A DNA stretch of 64,000 nucleotides from Bremerella sp. JC817 (GTDB taxonomy: Bacteria; Planctomycetota; Planctomycetia; Pirellulales; Pirellulaceae), in contig NZ_JBFEFG010000247.1 of the NCBI RefSeq assembly GCF_040718835.1, positions 1 through 64,000 on the forward strand, read 5' to 3'. Below the pieces are notes generated by a model. It made no database searches. It saw only the letters and a list, made by a program, of their open reading frames with translations, and was not told where the DNA came from. Shown one piece after another: positions 34,500 through 43,158 of the stretch. Position 1 is the first letter of the stretch, and every line of letters begins with the position of its first letter. A program made the translations under genes and the position numbers.

Positions 34500-35865
34500 G
34501 GATCGTGGAACCCCCGGAATGAATGAGGGAGAAAGTTCGGGCCAGAGCGTCGATTTCCGACTTGGTGCGTTTTTCGGTGACACACACCAGGAAGCAGTCA
34601 TCCATTTCAGGGAAGAACTGTCCCAGTGGAATCCCGCCGAGGAAGCCTGCTTCGCGAGCTTCGGCCAGCAGTCCTTCGACGTTACCTTGCGTATCGCGAA
34701 GCACGAATTCTTTGAAGAACGGGTTGCTGCTGAACACGGGCTCCAGTCGTTCGACTTCGCTCAACTTGGTTTGAGCGTAGTGCGCCTTCTGCGTGCAGAG
34801 CGTCGCGGCTTGCTTCATGCCGCCTGGGCCGAGCAGTGCCATGTAGATCGAGGCTCGCAGGGCAAACAGACCCTGGTTGGTGCAGATATTACTGGTCGCC
34901 TTTTCGCGACGGATATGCTGTTCACGTGTTTGCAGCGTGAGGACCCAGCAGCGTTTGCCGCGTCGGTCTTCGGTCTGACCCACGATACGGCCTGGCAAGC
35001 GGCGAACGAACTGTTCGTTGCAAGCCATGATGCCGAGGTAAGGACCACCATACTGCATCGGCGAACCGAGCGAGTGTCCTTCGGCAACGGCGATGTCGGC
35101 ACCCAAGTCACCAGGGCGCTTTAGCAGCCCGAGGCTGATAGGGTCGAAGCTCTGGATCACGACGGCGTCGTTCTTGTGGGCGATCTCGGCGATCGCGGCG
35201 ACGTCTTCGATACCACCAAAGAAGTTCGGCGATTGAACGACGACGCAGTTGGTATCTGCGTTGACGGTCTCTTCAACCTTGGCCAGGTCGGCGACACCAT
35301 CCACACACGGGATCTCGATGATTTCGATACCGAGGTGCGTGAAATAGGTTTGCAGAATCTGGCGGTATTCTGGATGAACGGTTCCCAGCACGACGACCTT
35401 CTCGCCACGCTTGCCGGTGTTCAACGCCATGATGACCGCTTCGGCCAAGGCGGAACCGCCGTCGTAAAGACTCGCGTTGGAAAGATCCATTCCGGTCAGA
35501 TCGCAGATCAATGTTTGGTATTCAAACATGGCCTGCAGATTGCCTTGAGAAACTTCCGGCTGGTAAGGCGTGTACGAGGTGTAAAACTCGCCACGCGATG
35601 CCAACGCATCGACGACAGCCGGAACGAAGTGATCGTAGCTACCGCCACCCAGGAAACAGGCGTGCGTCGCTGGCGAAGCGTTCTTCGCGGCCAAAGCCGA
35701 AATATGCTGCGTCAGTTCCAACTCGCCCATCATCGGCGGCAAGTCCAGGTCGCGTTTCAGACGAAGGTCGCTAGGAATGGTAGCGAACAGCTCTTCGATC
35801 GATTCGACCCCGATCGACTTCAGCATGGCTGCCTGGTCGTCCGGCGTGTTGTAGAGATAGGTCAT
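34492..35865 (-). CDS. gcvPA: Glycine dehydrogenase (decarboxylating) subunit 1
   Basis: 457 residues from ATG 35865 (MTYLYNTPDDQAAMLKSIG), the usual length of subunit 1. The upstream frame extension is not family-like. Conserved blocks: FLGGGSYDHFVPAVVDAL, FYTSYTPYQPEVSQG, QTLICDLTGMDLSNASLYDGG, and VAEGHSLGSPMQYGGPYLG. It pairs with GcvPB to form the PLP-dependent P protein. It lies 82 bp behind gcvH. Confidence 0.97.
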   Translation of the reverse strand: MTYLYNTPDDQAAMLKSIGVESIEELFATIPSDLRLKRDLDLPPMMGELELTQHISALAAKNASPATHACFLGGGSYDHFVPAVVDALASRGEFYTSYTPYQPEVSQGNLQAMFEYQTLICDLTGMDLSNASLYDGGSALAEAVIMALNTGKRGEKVVVLGTVHPEYRQILQTYFTHLGIEIIEIPCVDGVADLAKVEETVNADTNCVVVQSPNFFGGIEDVAAIAEIAHKNDAVVIQSFDPISLGLLKRPGDLGADIAVAEGHSLGSPMQYGGPYLGIMACNEQFVRRLPGRIVGQTEDRRGKRCWVLTLQTREQHIRREKATSNICTNQGLFALRASIYMALLGPGGMKQAATLCTQKAHYAQTKLSEVERLEPVFSSNPFFKEFVLRDTQGNVEGLLAEAREAGFLGGIPLGQFFPEMDDCFLVCVTEKRTKSEIDALARTFSLIHSGGSTIHA

Positions 35866-35947
35866 CCAATCTGTTCCAGAATTAAAAGAGGCGTTCCGTT
35901 CCCGAGCGTCGAGGCCCGGGAACTTGCAAGGGAAACCAACAGCCTGC

Positions 35948-36343
35948 TTAGCCTTCTTCGGCACACATCTTTTCGTAGCCGGCCTTATCCATCAGGCTGG
36001 CCAGGGCCGAATCGTCGCTGATCTTGATCTTGGCGATCCAACCATTGTCGTAAGCATCTTGGTGCAGCGAATCCAGGTTATCCGGCAGGGCGGTATTGGC
36101 TTCCACCACTTCACCGCTAACCGGGGCGTAGATGTCACTAACCGCCTTCACCGATTCGATTTCACCGAACGATTCGCCGGCGGTGACTTCCTTGCCGACT
36201 TCTGGCAATTCCAGATAGACCAGGTCGTTCAGGGCTTCAATCGCATGAGCACTGATACCAACCGTGGCAATCTTCGCGCCGTCCGATTCTTCCACTTTGA
36301 CCCATTCGTGCGTCTTGGCGAAAAGCAAATTGTCCGTGGACAT
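35948..36343 (-). CDS. gcvH: Glycine cleavage system H protein
   Basis: 131 residues with AGGAG upstream of ATG 36343. It carries the lipoyl arm that shuttles the aminomethyl group between P, T and L proteins. The lipoylated residue is Lys66 in FGEIESVKAVSDIYAPVSG. THEWVK near the start and NGWIAKIKISD near the end are typical. It lies between gcvT and gcvPA. Confidence 0.97.
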   Translation of the reverse strand: MSTDNLLFAKTHEWVKVEESDGAKIATVGISAHAIEALNDLVYLELPEVGKEVTAGESFGEIESVKAVSDIYAPVSGEVVEANTALPDNLDSLHQDAYDNGWIAKIKISDDSALASLMDKAGYEKMCAEEG

Positions 36344-36417
36344 GATCGGGAAACTCCTAACTAACTGCGAATAAAATGCGATGAAGGAAACGGAGGGGAT
36401 CGAGCCAATGAACTCGA

Positions 36418-37521
36418 CTATTTCCGTTTGTAGAAGGGAAGAGGAACCACTTTGGCGGCATGTCGTTTACCACGCACGTCGACATCGACCAGCGTGCCTT
36501 CCGCGGCGAACTGCGGAGCGACATATCCCATGGCAATCGGCGAACCCAACGTTGGCGATTGCGAACCACTGGTGACTTCGCCGATCTGCTGATCGCCGGA
36601 ATACAGTGGGTAGTGTTCGCGAGGAACGCGACGATCTTGCATCTCCAGACCGACTCGGACTGGCAACGCGTTTTGATCGATCGCTTCCAGAGCGGTCTTG
36701 CCGATGAACTCGTGATCCCACGAAAGGGCAAAACCAAGGCCGGCTTGCAGCGGCGTGATTTCTTCTGATAGCTCGTGACCGTAAAGCGGCATCGCGGCTT
36801 CCAGACGCAGCGTGTCGCGGGCACCCAGGCCAACCGCATGACCACCCACTTCCGCGGCGGCAACATGCAAGGCTTCCCACGTCTTGATGGCCTTCTCGGC
36901 CGGAACTGTGAGTTCGACTCCATCTTCGCCCGTGTAACCGGTGCGGCTCACGAGGCCTGGGTGGCTGAGGATGTTGGCTTCGCGTCCCTGGTAATACTTC
37001 AGGTCGCTGATATCCCCTTCGATGTATTCCTGAGCGATCGCTATCGCTTTGGGACCTTGCACGGCGATCATCGCCGTTTGCTCGGTGTAATCGGTGAAGG
37101 TGACGTCGGCTGGCAGACGCTCGTGAATCCAGGCCGCGATCTTCTCGCGATTGCCAGCGTTGACCACCATCCAGACATACGATTTGCCTTCGCTGTCTTG
37201 GAGGTGATAGGTAAGAATGTCGTCGAGAATGCCGCCGTCTTCTTTGCAGACGAGGCCATAGCGAATACGGCCTGGCTTCAGGTCGGCGACTTTGCGAGTC
37301 ACCAGACCATCAATGAAGGCGAGGGCGTTGGCACCGTCAAAGCGAAAACGGGCCATGTGAGAAACGTCGAACAAGCCGACTGCGTTTCGGGTGGCGTTGT
37401 GCTCGTCAATGATCGAAGTGTACTGAACCGGCATAGACCAGCCGGTAAAGTCGACCATTCGTCCCCCGTTCGCAGCGTGCCAGTCGTATAGTGGTGTTTT
37501 CTTAAGTGTTTCGGTCGTCAT
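36418..37521 (-). CDS. gcvT: Glycine cleavage system T protein (aminomethyltransferase)
   Basis: 367 residues from ATG 37521 (MTTETLKKTPLYDWH), the family length. It moves the methylene group from GcvH to tetrahydrofolate, releasing ammonia. Motifs: MVDFTGWSMPVQY, GLFDVSHM, YGLVCKEDGGILDDILTYHL with the folate-site Asp, SRTGYTGEDGVEL, GLGARDTLRLEAAMPLYGHEL, and the C-terminal barrel YVAPQFAAEGTLVDVDVRGK. It is the first gene of gcvT-gcvH-gcvPA-gcvPB-lipM. No glycine riboswitch was recognised upstream. The L protein gene (lpd) is not in this window. Confidence 0.97.
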   Translation of the reverse strand: MTTETLKKTPLYDWHAANGGRMVDFTGWSMPVQYTSIIDEHNATRNAVGLFDVSHMARFRFDGANALAFIDGLVTRKVADLKPGRIRYGLVCKEDGGILDDILTYHLQDSEGKSYVWMVVNAGNREKIAAWIHERLPADVTFTDYTEQTAMIAVQGPKAIAIAQEYIEGDISDLKYYQGREANILSHPGLVSRTGYTGEDGVELTVPAEKAIKTWEALHVAAAEVGGHAVGLGARDTLRLEAAMPLYGHELSEEITPLQAGLGFALSWDHEFIGKTALEAIDQNALPVRVGLEMQDRRVPREHYPLYSGDQQIGEVTSGSQSPTLGSPIAMGYVAPQFAAEGTLVDVDVRGKRHAAKVVPLPFYKRK

Positions 37522-37742
37522 CCGTCGAACGTCTCGTTTCTCGTCTATGCCTGTCACCGCGCAAAGAAAGCGTTCTGGTCGAGTCCCGATTTCGGAACAA
37601 GCCAGTGGGGGTGACGTAGGCTCCGCGAAGTTGCGGGGCTCAGTCGAGCTAAGATGCCAATAAGCGAAGGAACTAATTTGATAGCTTGGATTGTATACGA
37701 TCAGACGCGAGTGAGAAGGGGCGAGCTTACCTAGTTTATTAA

Positions 37743-37764
37743 GGTAACAGTTGAAATTGTTACC
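37743..37764. promoter_or_regulatory. Inverted repeat upstream of gcvT
   Basis: ggtaaca-gttgaaat-tgttacc is a perfect 7-bp inverted repeat about 225 bp before gcvT. A further ggtaacc lies at 37793-37799. This could be an operator or a hairpin; no regulator is known. Confidence 0.3.
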
Positions 37765-37800
37765 ATGGGACAACCGGAATCAGGCCCCTAGAGGTAACCA

Positions 37801-37931
37801 TCACCCTTCGCTTTTGTGACGAGAGATCGACTCGGCCCGTCGGGCAAGCTGATCCCTTTCTTCCAGCAATTCCACTTCTTTCAGCTCTGCCGCAGCTCGA
37901 TCTGGCGGAGGGCTTCTTCGGGAGACCGCAT
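37801..37931 (-). pseudogene. Small coiled-coil protein gene with a -1 frameshift
   Basis: ATG at 37931, 20 bp after the DinB-like gene on the same strand, reads MRSPEEALRQIELRQ and meets a TGA. In the -1 frame the sequence goes on without a break as ELKEVELLEERDQLARRAES to a TGA at 37801-37803. Joined, this gives a 43-residue, highly charged helix of Glu, Leu, Arg and Lys. Both parts have the same composition and heptad-like pattern. A one-base deletion in a small gene fits best. A sequencing error or programmed shift is possible, but no slippery heptamer is visible. Confidence 0.4.
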
Positions 37932-37950
37932 CGCGTTAGATGCCTTCTGT

Positions 37951-38418
37951 TTAGTTGCGTGGTTCGAGAAAACGCAGATGATGGGCCGCGTGGGTGGTGT
38001 AGACCCGCAGCATGTCGGCATGGTTCAAGCGTCCGAACCCCGGATGCGGATGGAAAGGAGCGGTGTGATTCTCCAGACGCGCGACGCTCTCCTTATATAA
38101 GGAGACTTCGGTTGCATCGTCGGCATCCTCCCCAGGAACGAAGATGGATGTGGTCGGCACACCGATCGGCGAGTTGCCCGCCATGATCCGCGGCAGAAGG
38201 AAGGGGCGCACAAATGGCCGCATAAAGGCGAACAGCCCGAAATACCACGGATAGCCATCGATGCTGCAATCTTGAACGACCCGCAGATGCCGACAGGCCT
38301 GACCGAGCGTCCATTTGCCACGGCGCTCGTAACCCGTTTCCAGCAGCGACTCGGTCTCGGCGACTGCCTGGCTTAGGTTTTCAAAGCGAAGATCACGGAG
38401 GGATTCAGCAGTCGGCAT
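37951..38418 (-). CDS. DinB-like / DUF1569 protein
   Basis: 155 residues of the DinB four-helix superfamily, DUF1569 type: KWTLGQACRHLRVVQDCSIDG near the N-terminus, a loop with RIMAGNSPIGVPTTSIFVPG, and C-terminal HPGFGRLNHADMLRVYTTHAAHHLRFL. The His residues at the positions usual for metal binding (about 43 and the C-terminal H-x-x-H) are present. Some DinB relatives are thiol-dependent transferases; no substrate is known for this family. Confidence 0.8.
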   Translation of the reverse strand: MPTAESLRDLRFENLSQAVAETESLLETGYERRGKWTLGQACRHLRVVQDCSIDGYPWYFGLFAFMRPFVRPFLLPRIMAGNSPIGVPTTSIFVPGEDADDATEVSLYKESVARLENHTAPFHPHPGFGRLNHADMLRVYTTHAAHHLRFLEPRN

Positions 38419-38532
38419 GATTGTGGGCGATTCAACGGAGCAGGGGAGTGTGGTTGCGAGGCTGCATTCTAGTTCACCATGCCCTGGCGAAAAACCGCCG
38501 CAACCGTCGACTAGCTCAGAAGTTCTGCCTTG

Positions 38533-39276
38533 TTATGCGGTGTCGCTTACGTCAATCCCGAGTCGCCGAGCGACCTCTATCGCGGTTGCCAGCCGCTGGG
38601 AAGTGATTCCGCACGTGTGTTCTCGAATATGGGCCACCGTTTCAGGCGATGCGACTTCCGGAGAACCGGACGAGAAAGGAGGCTCCGGTGCATATTGAAT
38701 CGCCAGTTGAATCTGACGCGCGACCTCTTCGCCCCGCAACATCGCAGCCACGCGGAGGGCCCCATCGATGCCAGAGGTCAGGCCAGCCGCGGTGACAAGA
38801 TCGCCGTCGACGACGACCCGCTCGTTGGTCGGTATCGCGCCGAAGTACTTCAGCAAATGGAACGCGGTCCAGTGCGTCGTCGCCTTCTTCCCTTGGAGTA
38901 ACCCAGCTGCCCCGCAGACTAAAGATCCAGTGCAGACCGAGAAGGTCAGCCGCGCGGCCGCCGATTGCCGGGCAACAAACTCCAGCACTGTGTCGTCATT
39001 CATCAATGCCTGTTGGCCATAACCGCCAGGCACAAGAAGGAGGTCGAGCGGTGCGGCCTCTGCCAAAGTGGCATCTGGCGATAGTCGCAGCCCCGACTGA
39101 TCGCGGATCGATTCCTTGGTTTTCCAAAGAAGTAGAACGGGAAGCGAGGTCAGTCGACACAAGACCGAGTAAGGACCGGTCAGGTCCATCTGGTCCATGT
39201 CGGGGAAGATCAAAGCACCAATCCGAATCGGCTGATCGGGCGAGAACCAAGGCTCCGGAGAAACGGTCGCGACCAT
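38533..39276 (-). CDS. DJ-1/PfpI family protein
   Basis: 247 residues from ATG 39276 (MVATVSPEPWF). The DJ-1/PfpI fold shows IRIGALIFPDMDQMDLTGPYSVL, LLLVPGGYGQQALM and the nucleophile-elbow Cys115 in FSVCTGSLVCGAAGLL, followed by TTHWTAFHLL and VVVDGDLVTAAGLTSGID. The pattern is that of the isonitrile-hydratase-like/AraC-regulator N-terminal branch. There is no helix-turn-helix domain, so an enzyme or stand-alone sensor is more likely than a regulator. Confidence 0.85.
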   Translation of the reverse strand: MVATVSPEPWFSPDQPIRIGALIFPDMDQMDLTGPYSVLCRLTSLPVLLLWKTKESIRDQSGLRLSPDATLAEAAPLDLLLVPGGYGQQALMNDDTVLEFVARQSAAARLTFSVCTGSLVCGAAGLLQGKKATTHWTAFHLLKYFGAIPTNERVVVDGDLVTAAGLTSGIDGALRVAAMLRGEEVARQIQLAIQYAPEPPFSSGSPEVASPETVAHIREHTCGITSQRLATAIEVARRLGIDVSDTA

Positions 39277-39497
39277 GGTAAACTTCCTTATTCCACCAGA
39301 TGGGTGGTCTGATGCAGCAGGGTGGTGCGATAGCCCGTCCGCCTGCGGGTGGTCATCTGTTGACCAGGCGGGCAACTATTTAGATCTCCGAGCTGCCAAT
39401 TGCAGTCCTGGCAGGGGAGGGTCATTCAGAATTTTCAGCTGTCGTTTGAATCGCCATCAAGGCAAGTTCAAATAACTCGAAATCGATTCGAGATCAG

Positions 39498-39583
39498 TGG
39501 CCGAGGCGGGGATCGAACCCGCACGAGGGTTACCCCTCGCAGGATTTTAAGTCCTGTGCGTCTGCCAGTTCCGCCACTCGGCC
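39498..39583 (-). tRNA. tRNA-Leu (UAA)
   Basis: 86 nt on the minus strand. The acceptor stem GGCCGAG/CTCGGCC has discriminator A, and CCA is not encoded. The D arm, the anticodon stem CAGGA/TCCTG with loop CTTAAAA (anticodon TAA), a long variable arm (GCGAGGGGTAACCCTCGT) and the T arm with GGTTCGATCC are all present. The long variable arm fits a class II leucine tRNA. Confidence 0.95.
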
Positions 39584-39893
39584 TTTAAGGGTGCCGCACA
39601 TCACATTGCTATTTTTCAGGAAATGTGCAATTTTTGCTTTCCCTGAAACCCAGGTGGGTGGTGCGGTGTTATATTGCTGGGCGTTGGCAACGACTGGCAT
39701 TGTGACACTACTAAGAAAGTCCCACAAGTAGTTCGAGCCCAAACAGTTCGGCATAAGGCACTTATCGATGCTCTGCATCTTGCCGCCCGATCGTCTGGAT
39801 TGACTTTCACCCCAAGAACGAAACGATTCACCCGAAGTAGCATCAGAACTTCATGTATCGCTGATATGGGATTCAAGAAAGAAATCTACAACC
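39584..39893. other. Intergenic region, no gene seen
   Basis: 310 bp between tRNA-Leu and a small membrane-protein gene. Frames here are short. Part of it should carry the tRNA promoter on the minus strand. No integrase or att repeat was found next to the tRNA. Confidence 0.45.
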
Positions 39894-40151
39894 ATGAACT
39901 ACCGACAGCCTAACGTCGTAGAGACCGTAATTTGGCTTGTTGCCGCCGCTATCGCTATGTTTATGGCGGTTGGGGCGACTTTACTGATGGTGTTCATCGG
40001 GGCAACGATGCTACTGGCCAGGATGGCAGGTGAGGCGGTTCGCGCACTGTTCGCAGGGTTTACCTCGGACGGGGCGTTTCACAAACATAATTCCAAGGAA
40101 CAAGGAGCTCGTCCGGCAGTTGTTGAAGGGTATGTCATCAGTCGGCGATAG
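39894..40151 (+). CDS. Small membrane protein, 85 aa
   Basis: ATG 39894. It has one long or two short transmembrane helices (about residues 10-43, VIWLVAAAIAMFMAVGATLLMVFIG) and a 40-residue polar tail with basic and Ser/Lys residues (FHKHNSKEQGARP). No family is recognised. Composition and hydrophobic pattern are protein-like; the ribosome site (AGAAAG) is weak. Confidence 0.5.
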   Translation: MNYRQPNVVETVIWLVAAAIAMFMAVGATLLMVFIGATMLLARMAGEAVRALFAGFTSDGAFHKHNSKEQGARPAVVEGYVISRR

Positions 40152-40295
40152 GCATTTGGCACAAAAAATGCACTAGTCGCTGAGCCCGAAGTTAGGAAGG
40201 CAGCCACGCGGAACATCCGCGTGAACTTCTCAGGCAAGCTTTGGGTCCTATGGACATTGGCATCTTGACCCTTTGAGGACTGGCGAACGAAGACG

Positions 40296-40559
40296 ATGAT
40301 CGCACCTCGACATTTTCATTTAGCAGGTACATCCCTGGCGGAACGCTTGGATGTGGTGTTGTCCCCTACGGGCAAAACATTTGTTGGCGGGAAGAGCATC
40401 ATCCTGCAGGATCTGCTCAACAAGCTGTGCGCTGGTACGGTGTGCACCGACACGCATGTTCGTATCTTCGCCGGAGCGGCGTGCCGCTTTGATCATCTCG
40501 CCGATGTCTATCGTTTGTGCAAAGAGCACGGCATCAACAACGTCGAACTGGTTGCCTAG
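40296..40559 (+). CDS. ExbD/TolR-like periplasmic-domain protein without a membrane anchor
   Basis: 87 residues. The C-terminal 60 resemble the small alpha/beta periplasmic domain of ExbD/TolR: a strand with VVLSPTGKTFVGGKSIILQDLLNKL, then VRIFAGAACRFDHLADVYRLCKEHGINNVELVA. Compare the usual ADK-x-V-x-Y-x-x-V-x-x-x-M-x-x-x-x-x-A-G-V-x-x-V in that family. The N-terminal transmembrane helix of ExbD/TolR is absent, and no exbB/tolQ gene is near. It is either a truncated copy or a soluble relative. Confidence 0.45.
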   Translation: MIAPRHFHLAGTSLAERLDVVLSPTGKTFVGGKSIILQDLLNKLCAGTVCTDTHVRIFAGAACRFDHLADVYRLCKEHGINNVELVA

Positions 40560-40695
40560 AAAAAATTCTTGGGGCAATTTGCGATGGTCCTCTCCCCCTC
40601 GATCTGGCGAGAGGGCCTCGCTCCGGTCAATTGACCTCACGCGCCTGCCCAACCTAGAATGAGTCCGCACGTAACGACTCTTTGGGGAACCGAGC

Positions 40696-41388
40696 ATGGC
40701 TGGCGATTTAACGAGTGACCCGGTTCGATTAGCAATCGCAATCTGCCCATTGGCGGCATATCTCGCGTTAATCGGGTTCATCAATCTACGCCGCGGCCCA
40801 TTCATCACTTCTGGCGGCCGGGATACGCTGGCTTTAGCGATTGGTCTGAGTGGTTTGGCAATGATTGGTCCCCTGGCATTGATGATGCCCAGTTGGTCGG
40901 CCAGTTATTACGGCGCGTATGCCTGGCCGATGATGCTGTTTCTTTACTTCCTGATGGTTACGTTCTTCAATCTGATTCGGCGACCACGGATCGTTGTTTA
41001 CAACACCACGATCAAGAACATGCGACCACTGCTGCGGGAAGTAGCCGATGGGCTCGATCCGACGGCTCGTTGGGCTGGCGAGACCTTGTTCCTGCCGAGC
41101 TTGCAATTGCATCTGATCATGGAAGAAGACTACGGCACGCGCAACGTTTTGATCAAATCGGTTGGGCCTCGCCAGGACCTGGGCGGTTGGCGTCAGCTAG
41201 AGCTCTCGCTGGTTCAGGCTGCCCGTCAACACGCACGGCAGACCATCAATCCTTACGGGATCTTCCTGCTGGTCGTCGGGGCGTTCATGCTGCTGTCGGT
41301 TTGCATGCAGGTCTATGTGCATGGCGACTTCGTCGACTCGTTCCAGCACGACTTCTACTTGGATTTGAACGTCGATCCCGACTTCTAA
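40696..41388 (+). CDS. Membrane protein, function unknown
   Basis: 230 residues. Transmembrane segments lie at about 11-31, 44-64, 74-93 and 188-208. Between the third and fourth is a cytoplasmic-looking domain of about 90 residues (RRPRIVVYNTTIKNMRPLLREV, LFLPSLQLHLIMEED). A short acidic tail (DLNVDPDF) ends the protein. I do not recognise the family. Confidence 0.7.
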   Translation: MAGDLTSDPVRLAIAICPLAAYLALIGFINLRRGPFITSGGRDTLALAIGLSGLAMIGPLALMMPSWSASYYGAYAWPMMLFLYFLMVTFFNLIRRPRIVVYNTTIKNMRPLLREVADGLDPTARWAGETLFLPSLQLHLIMEEDYGTRNVLIKSVGPRQDLGGWRQLELSLVQAARQHARQTINPYGIFLLVVGAFMLLSVCMQVYVHGDFVDSFQHDFYLDLNVDPDF

Positions 41389-41409
41389 GGCTGCCTGCTT
41401 GGCTCGCCG

Positions 41410-41736
41410 CTAGTCGGCATAGGGCTCGCCCAGTTCATAGAGATACTCGAACGTGAAAATGCCCGAGTCATGCCCATCGCTGAAAACAATCTGGTAGGCG
41501 TAGTGCCCGACCGGATTCATCCCTTTGATCGATATCGGTGCCATCTCTTCCGGGCTGAGAACGGTCAGTTCGTTGGTCGGTTTGCTGGACTGGGCGGAGT
41601 GCTTTTCACGCGTTAACGCGTCGGGGCTTGAGTCACGCAGGTCACGCGGGCGATAAACTCGCTTCGTGTCGTCGCTCCAGTCGATCTTCAGACGGCCATC
41701 CGGTAGCAGGGCCAAGGCAGTGGGGTGTGCGCTCAA
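41410..41736 (-). CDS. DUF971 domain protein
   Basis: 108 residues if it starts at TTG 41736, 4 bp after the ligase stop and with GAAAGG upstream; a TTG at 41784 would overlap that gene. The DUF971 pattern is clear: TALALLPDGRLKIDWSDDTKRVYRPRDLRD, then ISIKGMNPVGHYAYQIVFSDGHDSGIFTFEYLYEL. The central Cys pair seen in many members is absent. This domain also occurs at the N-terminus of gamma-butyrobetaine hydroxylase and near Fe-S-protein genes; its role is uncertain. Confidence 0.8.
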   Translation of the reverse strand: MSAHPTALALLPDGRLKIDWSDDTKRVYRPRDLRDSSPDALTREKHSAQSSKPTNELTVLSPEEMAPISIKGMNPVGHYAYQIVFSDGHDSGIFTFEYLYELGEPYAD

Positions 41737-41740
41737 TGTT

Positions 41741-43021
41741 TTAGCCCTTTCGCGAATCGATAAATCGTCGGCCCTTGCCTTCAAAGCGAGGCAAACTTCC
41801 CGATTCGACCAGTGTCACTTCGACCTTTAAGCCAAGCCGCAAGTGAAGTTCCTGGGCGATCCGTTCTGGCTCTTGCTTGCGGTCTTCAACTTCGACCGAA
41901 ATGGCGTCCATCGCCCCGCGTTTCACAGCGGTCAGGCGATACTCGACCACTTCTGGGAAGCTGCGGAGGATCTGTTCGATCGAAGTTGGGAAAACGTTCA
42001 CGCCTCGAATGATTAGCATGTCGTCGGTACGCCCCAGTACGCCACCTTCCAGCAGCACGAAGTTGCAAGGGCCAGCGTTATTCCAACTCGGACGAACCAG
42101 ATCGCCGGTGCGGTAACGAATCACAGGCGAGCCGTAACGCCCCAGCGTCGTCAGGATCAACTCCGATAGTTCCCCTTCTCCGGCTGCGGTGCCGGTATCC
42201 AGCGAGATGAACTCGGGCAGGAAGAAGGCTTCGTTAATGCAGACACCGGTTTGATTGGCGTTCGAGAAGCCCCACGGTCCGACTTCGGTCGCCCCGCTAT
42301 GGTCGATCACCTTGGCGTTCCAGGCCGTTTCAATACGCTCGCGAATCTCGGGAATCGAGCCCCCTGGTTCGCCCGCCAGCACCAGGCGACGCACGCCCAG
42401 TTCGGCCAGGTTGATGTGGTTTTGCTGGGCGACTTCCGCCATGTGCAAGGCATAGGTCGGCGTACAAAAGACGACGGTCGCCTGGTTGTGCTGGATCAGT
42501 TCCAGCCGGCTGATCGTGCTGAGGCCCCCACTGGGGATCGCCAGGCAGCCCCGTTTGGTGACCGCATCGAAGGCGCTCCAAAAGCCGATGAATGGTCCGA
42601 AGCTGAACGCGAAGAAGCAGCGGTCCGAGCTATTGATCTCCGCCGCATCGATCACGTACTGCCACGCATCGAGCCACCATTGCCAGTCCTCCTCGGTATC
42701 GAGAACCACCATCGGACGTCCCCGGGTGCCGCTGGTGCGATGGAACCGGACATATTGTTCGATGCCGTAGGTTCGGTTGTTCGCCAGGTCGCCATTTTCG
42801 TGGCTGCCGATCAGTTCGTCTTTGAAGGTAAACGGCAGGTTCGCAAGCTGATCGAGCGAGGTGAGCGGCAGCTTCACATCAGCGAATTTCTCAGCGTAAA
42901 ACGCATTATGAGGCAGAATCGCGGCGAGCATTTCGTTCAATCTGGCCAACTGAAACTCGGCGAGATTCTCGGGACTATCGCAGCGAAAGGATTCGCGTTG
43001 TTGAGGGGTATTCTTTTGCAT
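41741..43021 (-). CDS. Phenylacetate-CoA ligase-family AMP-forming enzyme
   Basis: 426 residues, PaaK family of the adenylate-forming superfamily. The P-loop-like motif is RFHRTSGTRGRPMVV (93-107). Also seen are FCTPTYALHMAE, LAGEPGGSIPEIRERIE, DHSGATEVGPWGF, VIRYRTGDLV and GRTDDMLIIRGVNVFPTSIE. It activates a carboxylic acid with ATP and loads it onto CoA. No phenylacetate catabolism genes are nearby, so the true acid is unknown. It is coupled to the DUF971 gene. Confidence 0.87.
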   Translation of the reverse strand: MQKNTPQQRESFRCDSPENLAEFQLARLNEMLAAILPHNAFYAEKFADVKLPLTSLDQLANLPFTFKDELIGSHENGDLANNRTYGIEQYVRFHRTSGTRGRPMVVLDTEEDWQWWLDAWQYVIDAAEINSSDRCFFAFSFGPFIGFWSAFDAVTKRGCLAIPSGGLSTISRLELIQHNQATVVFCTPTYALHMAEVAQQNHINLAELGVRRLVLAGEPGGSIPEIRERIETAWNAKVIDHSGATEVGPWGFSNANQTGVCINEAFFLPEFISLDTGTAAGEGELSELILTTLGRYGSPVIRYRTGDLVRPSWNNAGPCNFVLLEGGVLGRTDDMLIIRGVNVFPTSIEQILRSFPEVVEYRLTAVKRGAMDAISVEVEDRKQEPERIAQELHLRLGLKVEVTLVESGSLPRFEGKGRRFIDSRKG

Positions 43022-43158
43022 AGTTGAATCTTAGAGCGTCTCTCTGGCCGAAACCACCCGGGCATTTCCAGGGACCATACCCGCCTAACACGGTAACCGG
43101 AATTCGGGCTAAAATAGGAAGTTTCCATCCCCCAGCTTTCGCCCTACCGGAGAACTGC

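Noticed and set aside
37522..37800. Glycine riboswitch upstream of gcvT
   Set aside because: No tandem aptamer-like conserved cores were seen; only a short inverted repeat.
39530..39876. Frames overlapping and flanking tRNA-Leu, including one reading VAELADAQDLKSCEG
   Set aside because: This peptide is the translation of the tRNA gene itself, a common artefact.
39498..39893. tRNA-Leu as an integration site
   Set aside because: No integrase, no repeat of the tRNA 3' end and no island-like change were found beside it.
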